Shown: positions 51,887 to 60,868, counted from the first letter of the stretch. The stretch: 64,000 nt of DNA from Prevotella sp. P5-50 (GCF_002251295.1 NZ_NPJA01000019.1:124001-188000); one strand, 5' to 3'. Numbers and translations are program-made. The notes: generated by a model from the letters alone, not told the origin.

Positions 51887-52843
51887 ATGAACACAAGGAT
51901 TAACATTATACTGATAGCATTGTTGGCAATTGCCATGCCATCGTTCGGACAGGCCAAACTGCCGAAATTGATGGTTGTGCCAAGTGATGTCTGGTGTAAC
52001 GAACACCATTGTATGGATACTGTAGATATAATGGGCATCAAGGAAATGATTCCCAACTATAAGAAGGCACTACAGGAAAACCGCGACCTGATGGCGGTCA
52101 TCTCCAAAATCAATACACTCATGGCAGAACGTGGTTTCCCTTTGCAGGACCTCTCACAGACCATCAAAAGTATAGAACGTCTCAATCAAGAGAACAGTGT
52201 GATGCGTACCAAGACCTCAGGTGTTGGTTTGGCAGAGAGTCCTGTTGATCGTTTGCGTCGCACGGCTCGTGCCGACATTATCTTAGAAGTAGATTGGGGA
52301 GTGAATGTCAATGGGCCGAAACGTTCCATTACCTACAATCTCCGCGGACTCGATGCCTATAGTAACAAGCAGGTTGCTGGTGCAGAAGGAACTGGAGCAC
52401 CATCATTCTCTGCAGAAGTTCCAGTGCTCATAGAAGAGGCGGTACAAGACCACATGGACAGTTTCACATCTCTGCTCCGCCAGCACTTCGATGACCTTCT
52501 TGCCAAAGGCCGCGAGGTTGTTATCGAATTACAGATTCCAGACAACGGACAAGAACTCGATTTCGAAACAGAGTATGATGGTAAGGAACTTGGCGAACTG
52601 ATTACCGAATGGATGGCAAACAATACCGTAGAACATCGTTTCAACAAGAGCGATGCCACCGAAAACTATCTGCTCTTCGATCAAGTTCGCATCCCACTCT
52701 ACCACACCAACGGTATGGCTATGGATGCAGAAGGTTTTGCACGCGAACTACGTAAATATCTGAAAGGAGCCCCACGCAACATATCCACTAAGGTGGTCAA
52801 CCGTGGACTGGGTCGCTGTCTGCTTATTGTTGGAGAAAAATAA
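51887..52843 (+). CDS. Exported DUF6175-like protein
   Basis: A 318-residue protein with a signal peptide (LLAIAMPSFGQA, cleavage near residue 23). The mature part opens with LPKLMVVPSDVWCNEHHC. The middle contains LMAERGFPLQDLSQTIKSIE and RRTARADIILEVDWGVN, with TYNLRGLDAYSNKQVA, a pattern like CsgG/TolB-N folds in which a putative outer-membrane lipoprotein partner is built from beta strands and helices. It resembles DUF6175 family proteins of Bacteroidales. Function unknown. It starts 13 nt after the preceding stop. Confidence 0.75.
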   Translation: MNTRINIILIALLAIAMPSFGQAKLPKLMVVPSDVWCNEHHCMDTVDIMGIKEMIPNYKKALQENRDLMAVISKINTLMAERGFPLQDLSQTIKSIERLNQENSVMRTKTSGVGLAESPVDRLRRTARADIILEVDWGVNVNGPKRSITYNLRGLDAYSNKQVAGAEGTGAPSFSAEVPVLIEEAVQDHMDSFTSLLRQHFDDLLAKGREVVIELQIPDNGQELDFETEYDGKELGELITEWMANNTVEHRFNKSDATENYLLFDQVRIPLYHTNGMAMDAEGFARELRKYLKGAPRNISTKVVNRGLGRCLLIVGEK

Positions 52844-52855
52844 AGTATTACGACT

Positions 52856-53794
52856 ATGAAGAAATATATTGCATCGTTTATCATAGCCTGCACAACGGCA
52901 CTTTCCGTTCAGGCTCAAGAGTGCAGTCTGCCTATTGGCATTGCATTCCAGTCTGGTGCGTCTGCCATTCCAGTATCTTACCAACGAGTGGTAGCAGGCA
53001 AACTGCGCCAGTTGTTGACAACGAATGGTGTATCGGCAATGGCAGGACTCCATAGTTTTGCATTGGTCCCTGAATATGAAATCATAGGCAAGAGCATCAC
53101 AGCAGGTCCTCCCCGCCAAACAGTCTGTCAGATACAACTCAACCTAAAGGTGCTCAACGCTGACGATGGTGTTGTATTCTCGGCATATACCACTCAACTC
53201 GATGGTGTCGGTCAGAGTGATGCTGCCGCATTCAGCGATGCCGTAAAACGGCTGACGCCACGTCATCAAGGATTGTCAGACTTCATAGCTCAATCTCAAA
53301 AAAAGATTGTTGCATACTATGATGCACAAGCAGACCGTATCATTGCCCGTGCCAAGATGTTGGACCAGACCCGAAAGTATGATGAAGCCATCTACGAGTT
53401 GCTCATTATTCCCGAATGTGCAGCAGCCTATGATCGTGCGCTATCATGTGTCAAGGAAGTATGGCAGCACCGTATCAACACCGAAGGCGAACGACTATTG
53501 GCCAAAGCCGTTGCCATTTGGTCTGGTCGTACAAATAGTGATGCTGCTATCGAAGCCGCCAATCTGTTGGCAGAGATAGATCCCGAATCATCAAGTTATG
53601 AGGCTGCTATCAAACTTCTTGAGGAAATCAAAGAGAAGGCTGAACTGAATACGCCATGGGATATTGCACTAAAAGTCATGGACGACAACATCGATATGGA
53701 GCAACGTCGCCTCGATGCTTCCAAGGAAGTAGCTAAAGCCTACGCAGAGAACATGCCACAGACAGAGACCAAACTTCTATTCTTAGATAAATAA
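52856..53794 (+). CDS. Exported protein with CsgG-like N-terminus and TPR-like region
   Basis: A 312-residue protein with a signal peptide (ending SVQAQEC, residue 21). The N-terminal about 110 residues (SYQRVVAGKLRQLLTTNGVS, VPEYEIIGKSITAGPP, CQIQLNLKVLNADDGVVFSA) have the strand-helix order of CsgG/LpoB-type domains. The rest is helical: KMLDQTRKYDEAIYELLIIP and ANLLAEIDPESSSYEAAIKL recall TPR units. It starts 12 nt after the preceding stop. It is probably a periplasmic component of the same assembly as its neighbours. Confidence 0.75.
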   Translation: MKKYIASFIIACTTALSVQAQECSLPIGIAFQSGASAIPVSYQRVVAGKLRQLLTTNGVSAMAGLHSFALVPEYEIIGKSITAGPPRQTVCQIQLNLKVLNADDGVVFSAYTTQLDGVGQSDAAAFSDAVKRLTPRHQGLSDFIAQSQKKIVAYYDAQADRIIARAKMLDQTRKYDEAIYELLIIPECAAAYDRALSCVKEVWQHRINTEGERLLAKAVAIWSGRTNSDAAIEAANLLAEIDPESSSYEAAIKLLEEIKEKAELNTPWDIALKVMDDNIDMEQRRLDASKEVAKAYAENMPQTETKLLFLDK

Positions 53795-53833
53795 ATATCT
53801 TTAAGCAGAATTTAACTTATAACTCCCGAAACA

Positions 53834-54670
53834 ATGAATATGAAAAATTTAAACTTCAAGTATTTTTTAGGCATTCTTACCGTATGCATCATGCAAGGAG
53901 TTTGCAGTAGTTGTTCAAACGATGACAATGGAACAGCTTCTGTCCAAGCATCACTTGCAGGAATTTGGCAAGGTGACTATGCTCAATGGGTCATTCAACC
54001 AGATGGCACATACGAGGTAATCAACGAAATAATTAATATCGGACTAAATCCCGGAGAACCGGAGTCTAGTGAATATATCGAATGGGAAGGTAGTGGCAAA
54101 ATCATCTACAATGGCAATAGTTCTCCTTTAATTATCGAAACTGGAGAAGGGAGCCTTACCATTACTGACTATAAAATAGAACGTGATAAAATTACACTAA
54201 AGATGCAAGGCGAAACGGTTACTCTTAACAGAAGGGCTGCTTTCAAAAACAAAGCACCGAAACAACTGAAGAATTGCCGTTTTAACTGCGAAATAGACAG
54301 ATACTACAATCTTTATTTCGACGAAACAGGAAAGGCGCTCTTCGCAAAGGGTTGTGAATGGGATGGTTTGACAGAACCTATAACATATAATTACACTAAA
54401 ACAAGTCAGAACACTGCTACTTTGACTTGTAGTTTTACTATAAAATACCCGATGGTGGGTAATTGTTATGGAATAGAAAAACATACCTTGACTTATGATC
54501 TTGAATTCAGAGGCACTTATATGGAAAACGGAATAGACAAGATGTATTTTGGAAAAACTATAGCAGAAGAAAAAATTGAGTATGAAGCGTATGACAAAAA
54601 TGGAAATTTAATTAATGAGTCTTCTTCAACAGATAGTGGATATGAATATTTTGCTATCCGAAACGAATAG
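53834..54670 (+). CDS. Lipoprotein, function unknown
   Basis: A 278-residue lipoprotein with a lipobox near CSSC (lipidated Cys24 or Cys27). The mature part opens SLAGIWQGDYAQWVIQPDGTYEVINE, given here as SLAGIWQGDY then QWVIQPDGTYEV. That resembles lipocalin-like domains of Bacteroidales lipoproteins. It lies between the exported proteins at 52856 and 54740. The A/T content is higher than in the first four genes of the cluster. Either ATG 53834 or 53840 could be the start. Confidence 0.7.
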   Translation: MNMKNLNFKYFLGILTVCIMQGVCSSCSNDDNGTASVQASLAGIWQGDYAQWVIQPDGTYEVINEIINIGLNPGEPESSEYIEWEGSGKIIYNGNSSPLIIETGEGSLTITDYKIERDKITLKMQGETVTLNRRAAFKNKAPKQLKNCRFNCEIDRYYNLYFDETGKALFAKGCEWDGLTEPITYNYTKTSQNTATLTCSFTIKYPMVGNCYGIEKHTLTYDLEFRGTYMENGIDKMYFGKTIAEEKIEYEAYDKNGNLINESSSTDSGYEYFAIRNE

Positions 54671-54739
54671 AATCAAACAACAACTCATATTTCAATATAT
54701 AAAAACAGATATCAATATTACAATAACCTCAAAAAAATT

Positions 54740-55660
54740 ATGATTATGAAGAAAACAGTATTTACATTTGCGTTACTTCTTATTTTAGGAATAGGAAACA
54801 GTACAGCCCAAACCAATGAAGCAAAACCATTTGAAGGAGAAATAGTGTCTAAAGTAAACTCTTACCAAAAGGTAAAGACCAAACTCAAAACAAAGAATAT
54901 TATTGCCAAAATGATAGCGGGATCTATTATCAAGAAGAACGTTGATAATAATCCTGATTTTTACAACGGCATCTGTACCACCACCCTTCTTATTAAAGGA
55001 TCAAAGATACGCGAGCATCATGGTGGTAAAAATAGTGTTACGATTACTCAGACAAATGGAAATGTGACAAAAACTGCCATCTATTATCCCTACATCAAAA
55101 AAGGCTATTACTTCACTGATGCTGCTAATAATGCCACAGGAGAAGGAGGAACAACAATTGGTGGTGTGACTATCAACCAGTCAAAAATAGAAAAGACCGG
55201 TGAAATGATGGTTGACAGTTACAAGTGTGATGTATATAAAGTAAAGTATGAGTTAGTGTCAGATACTTTGGACAACCATGCTGTGACAAACGTCCACTGC
55301 GAATGGGCTGTTATCCCTGATTCTGTTACAGCGGGAAAAGGCAATACACCACTGGCAGAAAGCAGAGTTTTGAAATCCACATCAAATATTGTCGTTCAAT
55401 CTACATCGGAAATGCTCAATATGGACATGCAGTTTAATATCTCCAGCACTTTAAAGAAAATTACTATGCGCCCTGTTGACGATTCTGAATTTGAGATTCC
55501 TGCGGATATCAAAATGGTGGATATAAATGAGAAACCAAAAGAGATGATTAAGATCATACAGGAAAATGCTAAGTATCTCAAGAAGAATGGGCTGTGGCAA
55601 GAAGCTCCAGATGAGGCACCCAAGATCTATGACAACCTTTCCGAAGACTGGGATTATTAA
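54740..55660 (+). CDS. Exported protein, DUF4412/GLPGLI-like
   Basis: A 306-residue protein with a signal peptide (ILGIGNSTAQ, cleavage near residue 24). The mature part begins FEGEIVSKVNSYQKV and later has TLLIKGSKIREHH, SKIEKTGEMMVDSYKCDVYK and CEWAVIPDSV. This order of beta strands matches DUF4412/GLPGLI-like periplasmic proteins that read as FEGxIxxxxxY ... IKGxKxR ... xG.KCxxY. It may start at 54740 or 54746. Role unknown. Confidence 0.72.
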   Translation: MIMKKTVFTFALLLILGIGNSTAQTNEAKPFEGEIVSKVNSYQKVKTKLKTKNIIAKMIAGSIIKKNVDNNPDFYNGICTTTLLIKGSKIREHHGGKNSVTITQTNGNVTKTAIYYPYIKKGYYFTDAANNATGEGGTTIGGVTINQSKIEKTGEMMVDSYKCDVYKVKYELVSDTLDNHAVTNVHCEWAVIPDSVTAGKGNTPLAESRVLKSTSNIVVQSTSEMLNMDMQFNISSTLKKITMRPVDDSEFEIPADIKMVDINEKPKEMIKIIQENAKYLKKNGLWQEAPDEAPKIYDNLSEDWDY

Positions 55661-55665
55661 AACGT

Positions 55666-56922
55666 ATGAGACTACGATTTATCATATTACTGACAATGGT
55701 TTCTTCTGCTGGGTTCGCCCAGCAAGAAGACTCCTTGTTTCTATACAGACGAGGGTCGATATATTCTTTTATGATATGTCACCGCGATTTAGCTTTTTCC
55801 ACCGAAATAGAACAGGCTTTCAATGCTATGCCTATTCCTGACAAATATAACGACCACAATGTAGGAAAGAGAGTCTTCTATACCACAGAACGAAAACTGA
55901 AGATGAAGGAACTTGATCATCATTATGGTTTCAAGATCAACGACTTGTCTGACAAAGCAAAGATGAACGACTTCGACCTGATTCTTCAGCAGCAACACAT
56001 TGCGAGTCGCCTTGTTGCACGATGGTTTCAGCGCAAGAAATCCACAGGCATTTGTAGTATGAACCTTGTTCAAGAGCGTGGCTATAATAATGCATCTGAA
56101 ATGGAGAAACGCCTTGCTGCCCTTTCTGTGCGCAAAGATGCGCTGTTGCAGGATGCTGGCGAGGAGTTAATCGGCAGTACATTTGTATTGATCAACGATA
56201 TTCGCTATATAGATAAAAGTTCCGGATCTGCTGTTATTGGCGGAATAGTGAGTGCTGCTATTCAAACCAACAATATTCTGAATGGTTCCAACACCATTGG
56301 TCAGGATGATTTAGGAACACTTATCGCCACATACAAAGGATTCAATGTTAAAATCAACACTTACCTTTATCAATTGGTGTGGGATAAAGATATCTCATCG
56401 TTCTTTTATAATGAAATATATACAGACACTATAGACGATAGAAAGAAACAAAACTTCGAAAACAACCGAGGCAAATTCACACTGATATTCCTTGGCATGC
56501 AGGAAAGCAGTGGCAAAGACATTTCTTTCATGGGTATCAACGAATCAGAGCCACAGGTCATGGTGCGCAAGGCTTGTCAACGGGCTTTGGATGAAAATGT
56601 GGCAAACCTCCAGAAGAACTTCGATGTATTCAAGATTAAGTCACCATTATTGGCCGTTGCACCTTTGAAATGTGAAATTGGAAAGAAAGAAGGTATTACC
56701 GAGAAGAGTCGTTTTGAAGTCTTAGAGGCTGTAGAAGACGATAAAGGCCACATAGAATATAAGCGTGTTGGTGTTATACGTCCTGCAAAAAATCTGATTT
56801 GGGACAACCGCTTTATGGCAAAAGAGGAAAAGGCAGAAGGTGCAGAATTGGGATTCACAACTTTTGAGAAGGTCAGCGGTAAAGATTTCTATCCTGGCAT
56901 GTTGATTAGAGAGATCAAGTAA
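55666..56922 (+). CDS. Exported protein, last gene of seven-gene cluster
   Basis: A 418-residue protein with a signal peptide (MVSSAGFAQQ, cleavage near residue 18). Conserved-looking parts are ERKLKMKELDHHYGF, FVLINDIRYIDKSSGSAVIGG, YKGFNVKINTYLYQLVWDKD and PLLAVAPLKCEIGKKEGI-TEKSRFEVLE near the end. The last stretch resembles the outer-membrane-associated end of CsgG-like or surface proteins, where a strand with IGKKEGI-type turn is common. It begins 5 nt after the preceding stop. Function unknown. Confidence 0.75.
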   Translation: MRLRFIILLTMVSSAGFAQQEDSLFLYRRGSIYSFMICHRDLAFSTEIEQAFNAMPIPDKYNDHNVGKRVFYTTERKLKMKELDHHYGFKINDLSDKAKMNDFDLILQQQHIASRLVARWFQRKKSTGICSMNLVQERGYNNASEMEKRLAALSVRKDALLQDAGEELIGSTFVLINDIRYIDKSSGSAVIGGIVSAAIQTNNILNGSNTIGQDDLGTLIATYKGFNVKINTYLYQLVWDKDISSFFYNEIYTDTIDDRKKQNFENNRGKFTLIFLGMQESSGKDISFMGINESEPQVMVRKACQRALDENVANLQKNFDVFKIKSPLLAVAPLKCEIGKKEGITEKSRFEVLEAVEDDKGHIEYKRVGVIRPAKNLIWDNRFMAKEEKAEGAELGFTTFEKVSGKDFYPGMLIREIK

Positions 56923-57074
56923 CATCGGCTATGGGAGAAAAGAAGAAGTAAAAAACACATATATGGTTACCTTTCGGCGATAGGCTGTTGCAGCATGATC
57001 TTCCTTCGTTGCAAAATCATTCATGTACATGCCATCTTTTCCGTTACGTTAAAATGGTTTGTTCGGAATATCCA

Positions 57075-57082
57075 TACCTTTG
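57075..57082 (+). promoter_or_regulatory. Promoter -7 box for zinc-ribbon gene
   Basis: TACCTTTG, 30 nt before the ATG at 57113. It lies inside the longer open frame from 57059 and so excludes that start. Confidence 0.6.
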
Positions 57083-57112
57083 CAATTGGATATCAATCAA
57101 CACTATTATAAT

Positions 57113-57721
57113 ATGGATAAGAAAGAAATGAGATTTTGCCAAAGCTGCGGTATGCCGCTGACAGACGATATTCTTGGTACCAATACCGATGGCAGCAAGA
57201 GTGAAGAGTTTTGCATCTACTGCTATAAAGACGGGGCATTTACCGGCAACTACACTATGGAAGAGATGGCAGATTATTGTTCAATGTTTGTAGATGAATA
57301 CAACAAGAACATGGGAAAACAACTCACAAAGTGTGAATACAAGCAACAACTACTGCAGTGGTTTCCGAAACTCAAGCGATGGAGCATGCCACAGGATGCC
57401 ATCCCACATGCCGACCATCCCATGAAACAGGTATATATCGACCATATCAATGCACTCGGCATTGACGAACTTCACGTGAACAATCTCTATGTCTTCATGG
57501 GTGCTATGGTCAACCAATCCTATACCGTCAATGGCAATAACACCAAACTTCTTAATGATGATGAGGCATATTGGGGAACTCAGATTCAGAAATCAAATGG
57601 TCGTTGCTATGGTGTTGCGTGTAATGAGAAGTATATTCTCGTGAGCGAATATAACAAAGATGGTACAGATGCCGAAGTTGTGACCTTAACCCGAATCGAC
57701 CATGAAGTAGGAAAGAAATAG
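57113..57721 (+). CDS. Zinc-ribbon protein, function unknown
   Basis: A 202-residue cytosolic protein. The N-terminus has MRFCQSCGMPL (residues 6-16) and CIYCYKDG (about 37-44), forming a Cys4 zinc ribbon of the putative zinc-ribbon 2 type. A helical middle part (EEMADYCSMFVDEYNKNMGK) and a C-terminal domain with INALGIDELHVNNLYVFMGA and HEVGKK follow. The start rests on the TACCTTTG box at 57075. It borders repeat element C. Confidence 0.78.
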   Translation: MDKKEMRFCQSCGMPLTDDILGTNTDGSKSEEFCIYCYKDGAFTGNYTMEEMADYCSMFVDEYNKNMGKQLTKCEYKQQLLQWFPKLKRWSMPQDAIPHADHPMKQVYIDHINALGIDELHVNNLYVFMGAMVNQSYTVNGNNTKLLNDDEAYWGTQIQKSNGRCYGVACNEKYILVSEYNKDGTDAEVVTLTRIDHEVGKK

Positions 57722-57736
57722 AATCTACATCGTTCT

Positions 57737-57772
57737 CGTGCGCACGCATGCGTATGTATGCACGCGCACGCG
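57737..57772. other. 36-bp alternating purine-pyrimidine tract (Z-DNA-prone)
   Basis: From C57737 to G57772 pyrimidine and purine alternate without a break; the tract is mostly GC and AC/GT steps with a few TA (CGTGCGCACGCATGCGTA at its start). It is longer than the 28-bp tract at 35658-35685 and sits at the same place relative to the TCGACCAC element. Confidence 0.85.
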
Positions 57773-57895
57773 ATGTCGAAAAAATCGACCACTCGACCAC
57801 CACATAGCATAACTCTCTGTAAATTACCCGTTTATAGTGGTGGTCGATTGTTCTCTGAGTGTTTTTTCGACCACCGATTGACCACCCATCGACCA
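57773..57895. repeat. TCGACCAC flank element, left copy of C
   Basis: AATCGACCACTCGACCACCA (about 57783-57802), GTGGTCGATT (57840-57848 region) and TTCGACCACCGATTGACCAC (about 57866-57885). Order and spacing match 35697-35813. Confidence 0.8.
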
Positions 57896-57964
57896 TTATG
57901 CGCTTGTTGTTGTTAAGATGATGACTGTTTAGACAGCGAAGTAAACTAATAGCGACAACACCTG

Positions 57965-58160
57965 TTTCTAATATTTGAAAGTACTTGTTTCTTATGTTTG
58001 AAAAGACTTGTTTACAACGTTGAAAGGACTTGTTTACAACGTTGGATAACACCTTTATCAAACATTGGATAACATCATTATCAAACGTTGGATAACATCT
58101 TTGTCAAACGTTGGATAACACCTTTGTCAAACGTTGGATAAAAACATTATCAAGGTTTGT
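57965..58160. repeat. 23-bp iteron array C, about 9 units
   Basis: AACGTT or a variant recurs at 57970, 57993, 58016, 58038, 58061, 58084, 58107, 58130 and about 58153. The central units contain TATCAAACGTTGGATAACAT and TGTCAAACGTTGGATAACAC. As in array B, the left edge begins with degenerate AATATTTGAAA units. Confidence 0.9.
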
Positions 58161-58247
58161 TAGAACCCTGAAAATAATTTCTTTTCAAGAATTTCAATAT
58201 TTCGTCACAAGCATATAATAGTTAGCGACCATAAAACCTGATATATA

Positions 58248-58279
58248 AACTGGAGAAACGGATGTTTGTTTCTCCAGTT
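58248..58279 (-). terminator. Terminator of PfkB-family kinase gene
   Basis: AACTGGAGAAAC pairs perfectly with GTTTCTCCAGTT across an 8-nt loop. The minus-strand flank is TATATATCAGG, without a strong T-run. Confidence 0.75.
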
Positions 58280-58299
58280 ATATTCGGTTATTTCATGCA

Positions 58300-59250
58300 T
58301 CACAAACCATTATTCTGCAAACCTTTCCGCATCTTTTCGCCATATTCCTCCGACACATAATTGTAAATATCCCTACAACACTCTGCCGAGAAATCAAGAG
58401 CTGACGATACAAGAGCGTCCCATTGCGATTCGGTAAGCCCTTGGTCAATATGCTGGCGGGTAATGCCATTCTTGATGAGTCCGTAGATGAAACCTGCATT
58501 GAAATTGTCGCCGGCACCGATGGTGCTGACCGTTTCAGTGGGCAAAACGGGATATTGCTTGCTGAAACCACTATCACCACGCACCTCAACAGGATCTGCC
58601 GAACGGGTATAGATGAACTTTTTGGTATAGAAGGCTATCTGCGAACGATAAACGGTGTCGGCATCATGCTGGCGGAAGAGTATTTCGAAATCCTCCGAAC
58701 TGCCACGCACAATATCTGCCATCTCTAAATTGTCGAGCAGATTGGGCGTCACCTTCATCACCTCGTTCTTATGAGAAGCACGGAAATTGACGTCATAATA
58801 AAGTATGGCGCCACGTTGGCGAGCATAGTCAAGGAAGGCATATACCTGGGGACGGATGACAGGATTGAGAGCAAAGAAACTGCCGAAAAGCACGATGTCA
58901 TCGGCATTAACCTCAGGATAGACATAGTCTATGCGATCGTGGGGATGGTCTTTATAGAAAATATAGTCGGCATCGTTGTGGTCGTTGAGAAATGCCAACG
59001 ACAATGGCGACTTTGATTCAGGATAGACATTGACGTAGGAAGCATCGATACCATTGCTTTCCATAAACTTAATGATATTTTGTCCGATACGGTCATTGCC
59101 AGTCTCACTAATCATACTCGCCTTCACTCCCGAACGTCCGAGAGAGATGATGGCATTGAAAGTGCTACCACCAGGCAGTGCGCTGATGGGTTTCTCGTCG
59201 CGAAAGATGATGTCGAGCACCGTTTCGCCTATTCCTATTACTTTTCGCAT
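58300..59250 (-). CDS. PfkB-family carbohydrate kinase (fructokinase-like)
   Basis: A 316-residue ribokinase-fold sugar kinase. It shows the first PfkB pattern near GGSTFNAIISLGRSGVKASM (about residues 28-47) and the second, with the catalytic Asp, at TVSTIGAGDNFNAGFIYGLI (about 242-261; GAGDxF anion hole). It is most like fructokinases, but the phosphorylated sugar cannot be fixed from the sequence. It is a single gene with a promoter at 59284-59291. Confidence 0.9.
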   Translation of the reverse strand: MRKVIGIGETVLDIIFRDEKPISALPGGSTFNAIISLGRSGVKASMISETGNDRIGQNIIKFMESNGIDASYVNVYPESKSPLSLAFLNDHNDADYIFYKDHPHDRIDYVYPEVNADDIVLFGSFFALNPVIRPQVYAFLDYARQRGAILYYDVNFRASHKNEVMKVTPNLLDNLEMADIVRGSSEDFEILFRQHDADTVYRSQIAFYTKKFIYTRSADPVEVRGDSGFSKQYPVLPTETVSTIGAGDNFNAGFIYGLIKNGITRQHIDQGLTESQWDALVSSALDFSAECCRDIYNYVSEEYGEKMRKGLQNNGL

Positions 59251-59283
59251 AGCATTTGTGTGTTGTTGTTTCTATATAGCAGA

Positions 59284-59291
59284 CAAAGTTA
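59284..59291 (-). promoter_or_regulatory. Promoter -7 box for PfkB-family kinase gene
   Basis: CAAAGTTA on the plus strand reads TAACTTTG on the minus strand, 34 nt before the start at 59250. Confidence 0.6.
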
Positions 59292-59453
59292 ACGCAATTT
59301 TGCGTAAATACAAAAAGAAAAAAATATTTTTTATGAACGTTTTCATCGGAACCGAACTGGGTCGAGTTATGTCATGTCGTGAAAACAATGATGAAATCCA
59401 ACCATTTTTTAATATCCTCCATCCATTTATGGCTTTTTCTCAATTATTAGCTG

Positions 59454-59461
59454 TAATTTTG
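59454..59461 (+). promoter_or_regulatory. Promoter -7 box for M16 peptidase gene
   Basis: TAATTTTG, 23 nt before the ATG at 59485. Confidence 0.6.
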
Positions 59462-59484
59462 CAAACGAAATATTGTTTTTTGAG

Positions 59485-60741
59485 ATGAACAACTATCACA
59501 CCTATACACTCAACAATGGTCTCCGAGTAATCCATCTGCCATCTGATTCGCCCGTTGTATATTGCGGAATCGGCGTGCGCGCGGGGTCCTGCCAGGAAGA
59601 AACGGGCAAAGAAGGCGTTGCCCACTTCTGCGAACACGTAACTTTCAAAGGCACTGCACGGCGCTCGGCACTACAGATTCTCAACACACTGGAGCGTGTG
59701 GGTGGCGACCTCAATGCCTTTACCAACAAGGAAGACACGGTGTTTTACGCTGCTATACTGCGCGACCACCTGCCCAAGGCGGTAGATTTATTGTGCGACA
59801 TCGTATTCCACAGCACTTATCCTGATACTGAAGTGGGGCGCGAACTGGATGTGATATGCGACGAAATAGAGAGTTATAACGACTCGCCTGCCGAACTTAT
59901 CTACGATGACTACGAGAACTTGCTGTTCTGCGGACACCCTTTGGGCCACAACATACTGGGCAGTCGCGACGTGGTGGCACACTTCACTGCCGACGATGCA
60001 CGTCTGTTCACCAGAAAACACTATCGCCCTGACAATGCCATCTTCTTTGCCTACGGCGATATAGACTTTCAGAAGCTCATCAAACTGCTGGAACGCCACG
60101 CGGACGCCATAGGCACAACGATGAAAAGCGACGAAAAAGCGCCCATTTCATCGGGCTCTACAGACCTGTCCGAAACTTATACCGACCCGGGAGAGCATAC
60201 CCATATCGTGCAACGAAACACCCATCAGGCACACGTCATGCTGGGCTGTCGCACCTTCTGTTTCGACGATAAGCGACGTCTGCCACTCTATCTGCTCAAC
60301 AACATATTGGGCGGACCGGGTATGAATGCACGCCTCAACCTGTCGCTGCGCGAGCGCAACGGACTGGTATATACCGTAGAAAGCAGCATGGCGAGCTATC
60401 ACGACACAGGGGTGTGGTCGGTATATTTCGGTTGCGACCACCACGATGTGAAGCGCTGCCTGCGACTGGTTCACCACGAACTGGACCGACTGATGCAGCG
60501 TCCGCTCAGTCAACGACAACTGCACGATGCAAAGCAACAGTTGAAAGGACAGATTGCCATAGCCTGCGACAACCGCGAACAGTATGCACTCGACATTGCC
60601 AAATCGTATCTGCACTACGGCAAGGAGCGCGACATCGACTTGCTACTCCAGCAGATTGACGCCTTGACTGCCGACCAACTGCTCGATGTGGCACGCTATA
60701 CGTTTGATCCTGAACGGTTGCAAACACTCATCTACGAATAG
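59485..60741 (+). CDS. M16-family zinc peptidase
   Basis: A 418-residue M16 (pitrilysin-type) peptidase with no signal peptide. The inverted zinc motif HFCEH is at residues 47-51, and the third ligand is probably the Glu in ICDEIESYNDSPAEL (about 120-135). The C-terminal half contains the non-catalytic M16 domain with RNGLVYTVESSM, conserved in processing-peptidase-like members. Single-chain proteins of about 420 residues usually dimerise. Its target may be small peptides. I chose the ATG at 59485 over 59473, as it matches the usual N-terminus and the promoter. Confidence 0.9.
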   Translation: MNNYHTYTLNNGLRVIHLPSDSPVVYCGIGVRAGSCQEETGKEGVAHFCEHVTFKGTARRSALQILNTLERVGGDLNAFTNKEDTVFYAAILRDHLPKAVDLLCDIVFHSTYPDTEVGRELDVICDEIESYNDSPAELIYDDYENLLFCGHPLGHNILGSRDVVAHFTADDARLFTRKHYRPDNAIFFAYGDIDFQKLIKLLERHADAIGTTMKSDEKAPISSGSTDLSETYTDPGEHTHIVQRNTHQAHVMLGCRTFCFDDKRRLPLYLLNNILGGPGMNARLNLSLRERNGLVYTVESSMASYHDTGVWSVYFGCDHHDVKRCLRLVHHELDRLMQRPLSQRQLHDAKQQLKGQIAIACDNREQYALDIAKSYLHYGKERDIDLLLQQIDALTADQLLDVARYTFDPERLQTLIYE

Positions 60742-60793
60742 AGCTACACAGCGCGTTTCGCCAGAAACTACGGCAGAAACAGCCATCAGACAG

Positions 60794-60837
60794 TAAGAGG
60801 ATGCTACGGAGCAAAAGCTCTATAGCATCCTCTTATA
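60794..60837. terminator. Bidirectional terminator between M16 peptidase and GH43 genes
   Basis: TAAGAGGATGCTA pairs with TAGCATCCTCTTA across an 18-nt loop that itself pairs (GAGC/GCTC). A/T-rich flanks lie on both sides. Confidence 0.85.
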
Positions 60838-60868
60838 CTTAGGATTGGCAGTTGCCAGTATGGTCTGG

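Larger units (their letters stand above)
57722..58299. repeat. Convergent intergenic gap with composite repeat element C
   Basis: A 578-bp tail-to-tail gap with no gene. It holds a 36-bp alternating purine-pyrimidine tract (57737-57772), a left TCGACCAC element (57773-57895), a 23-bp iteron array (57965-58160), CCTGAAAATAATTT (58168-58181, the same phrase as in element B) and the kinase terminator (58248-58279). The right GTGGTCGA element of A and B is absent. Confidence 0.88.
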
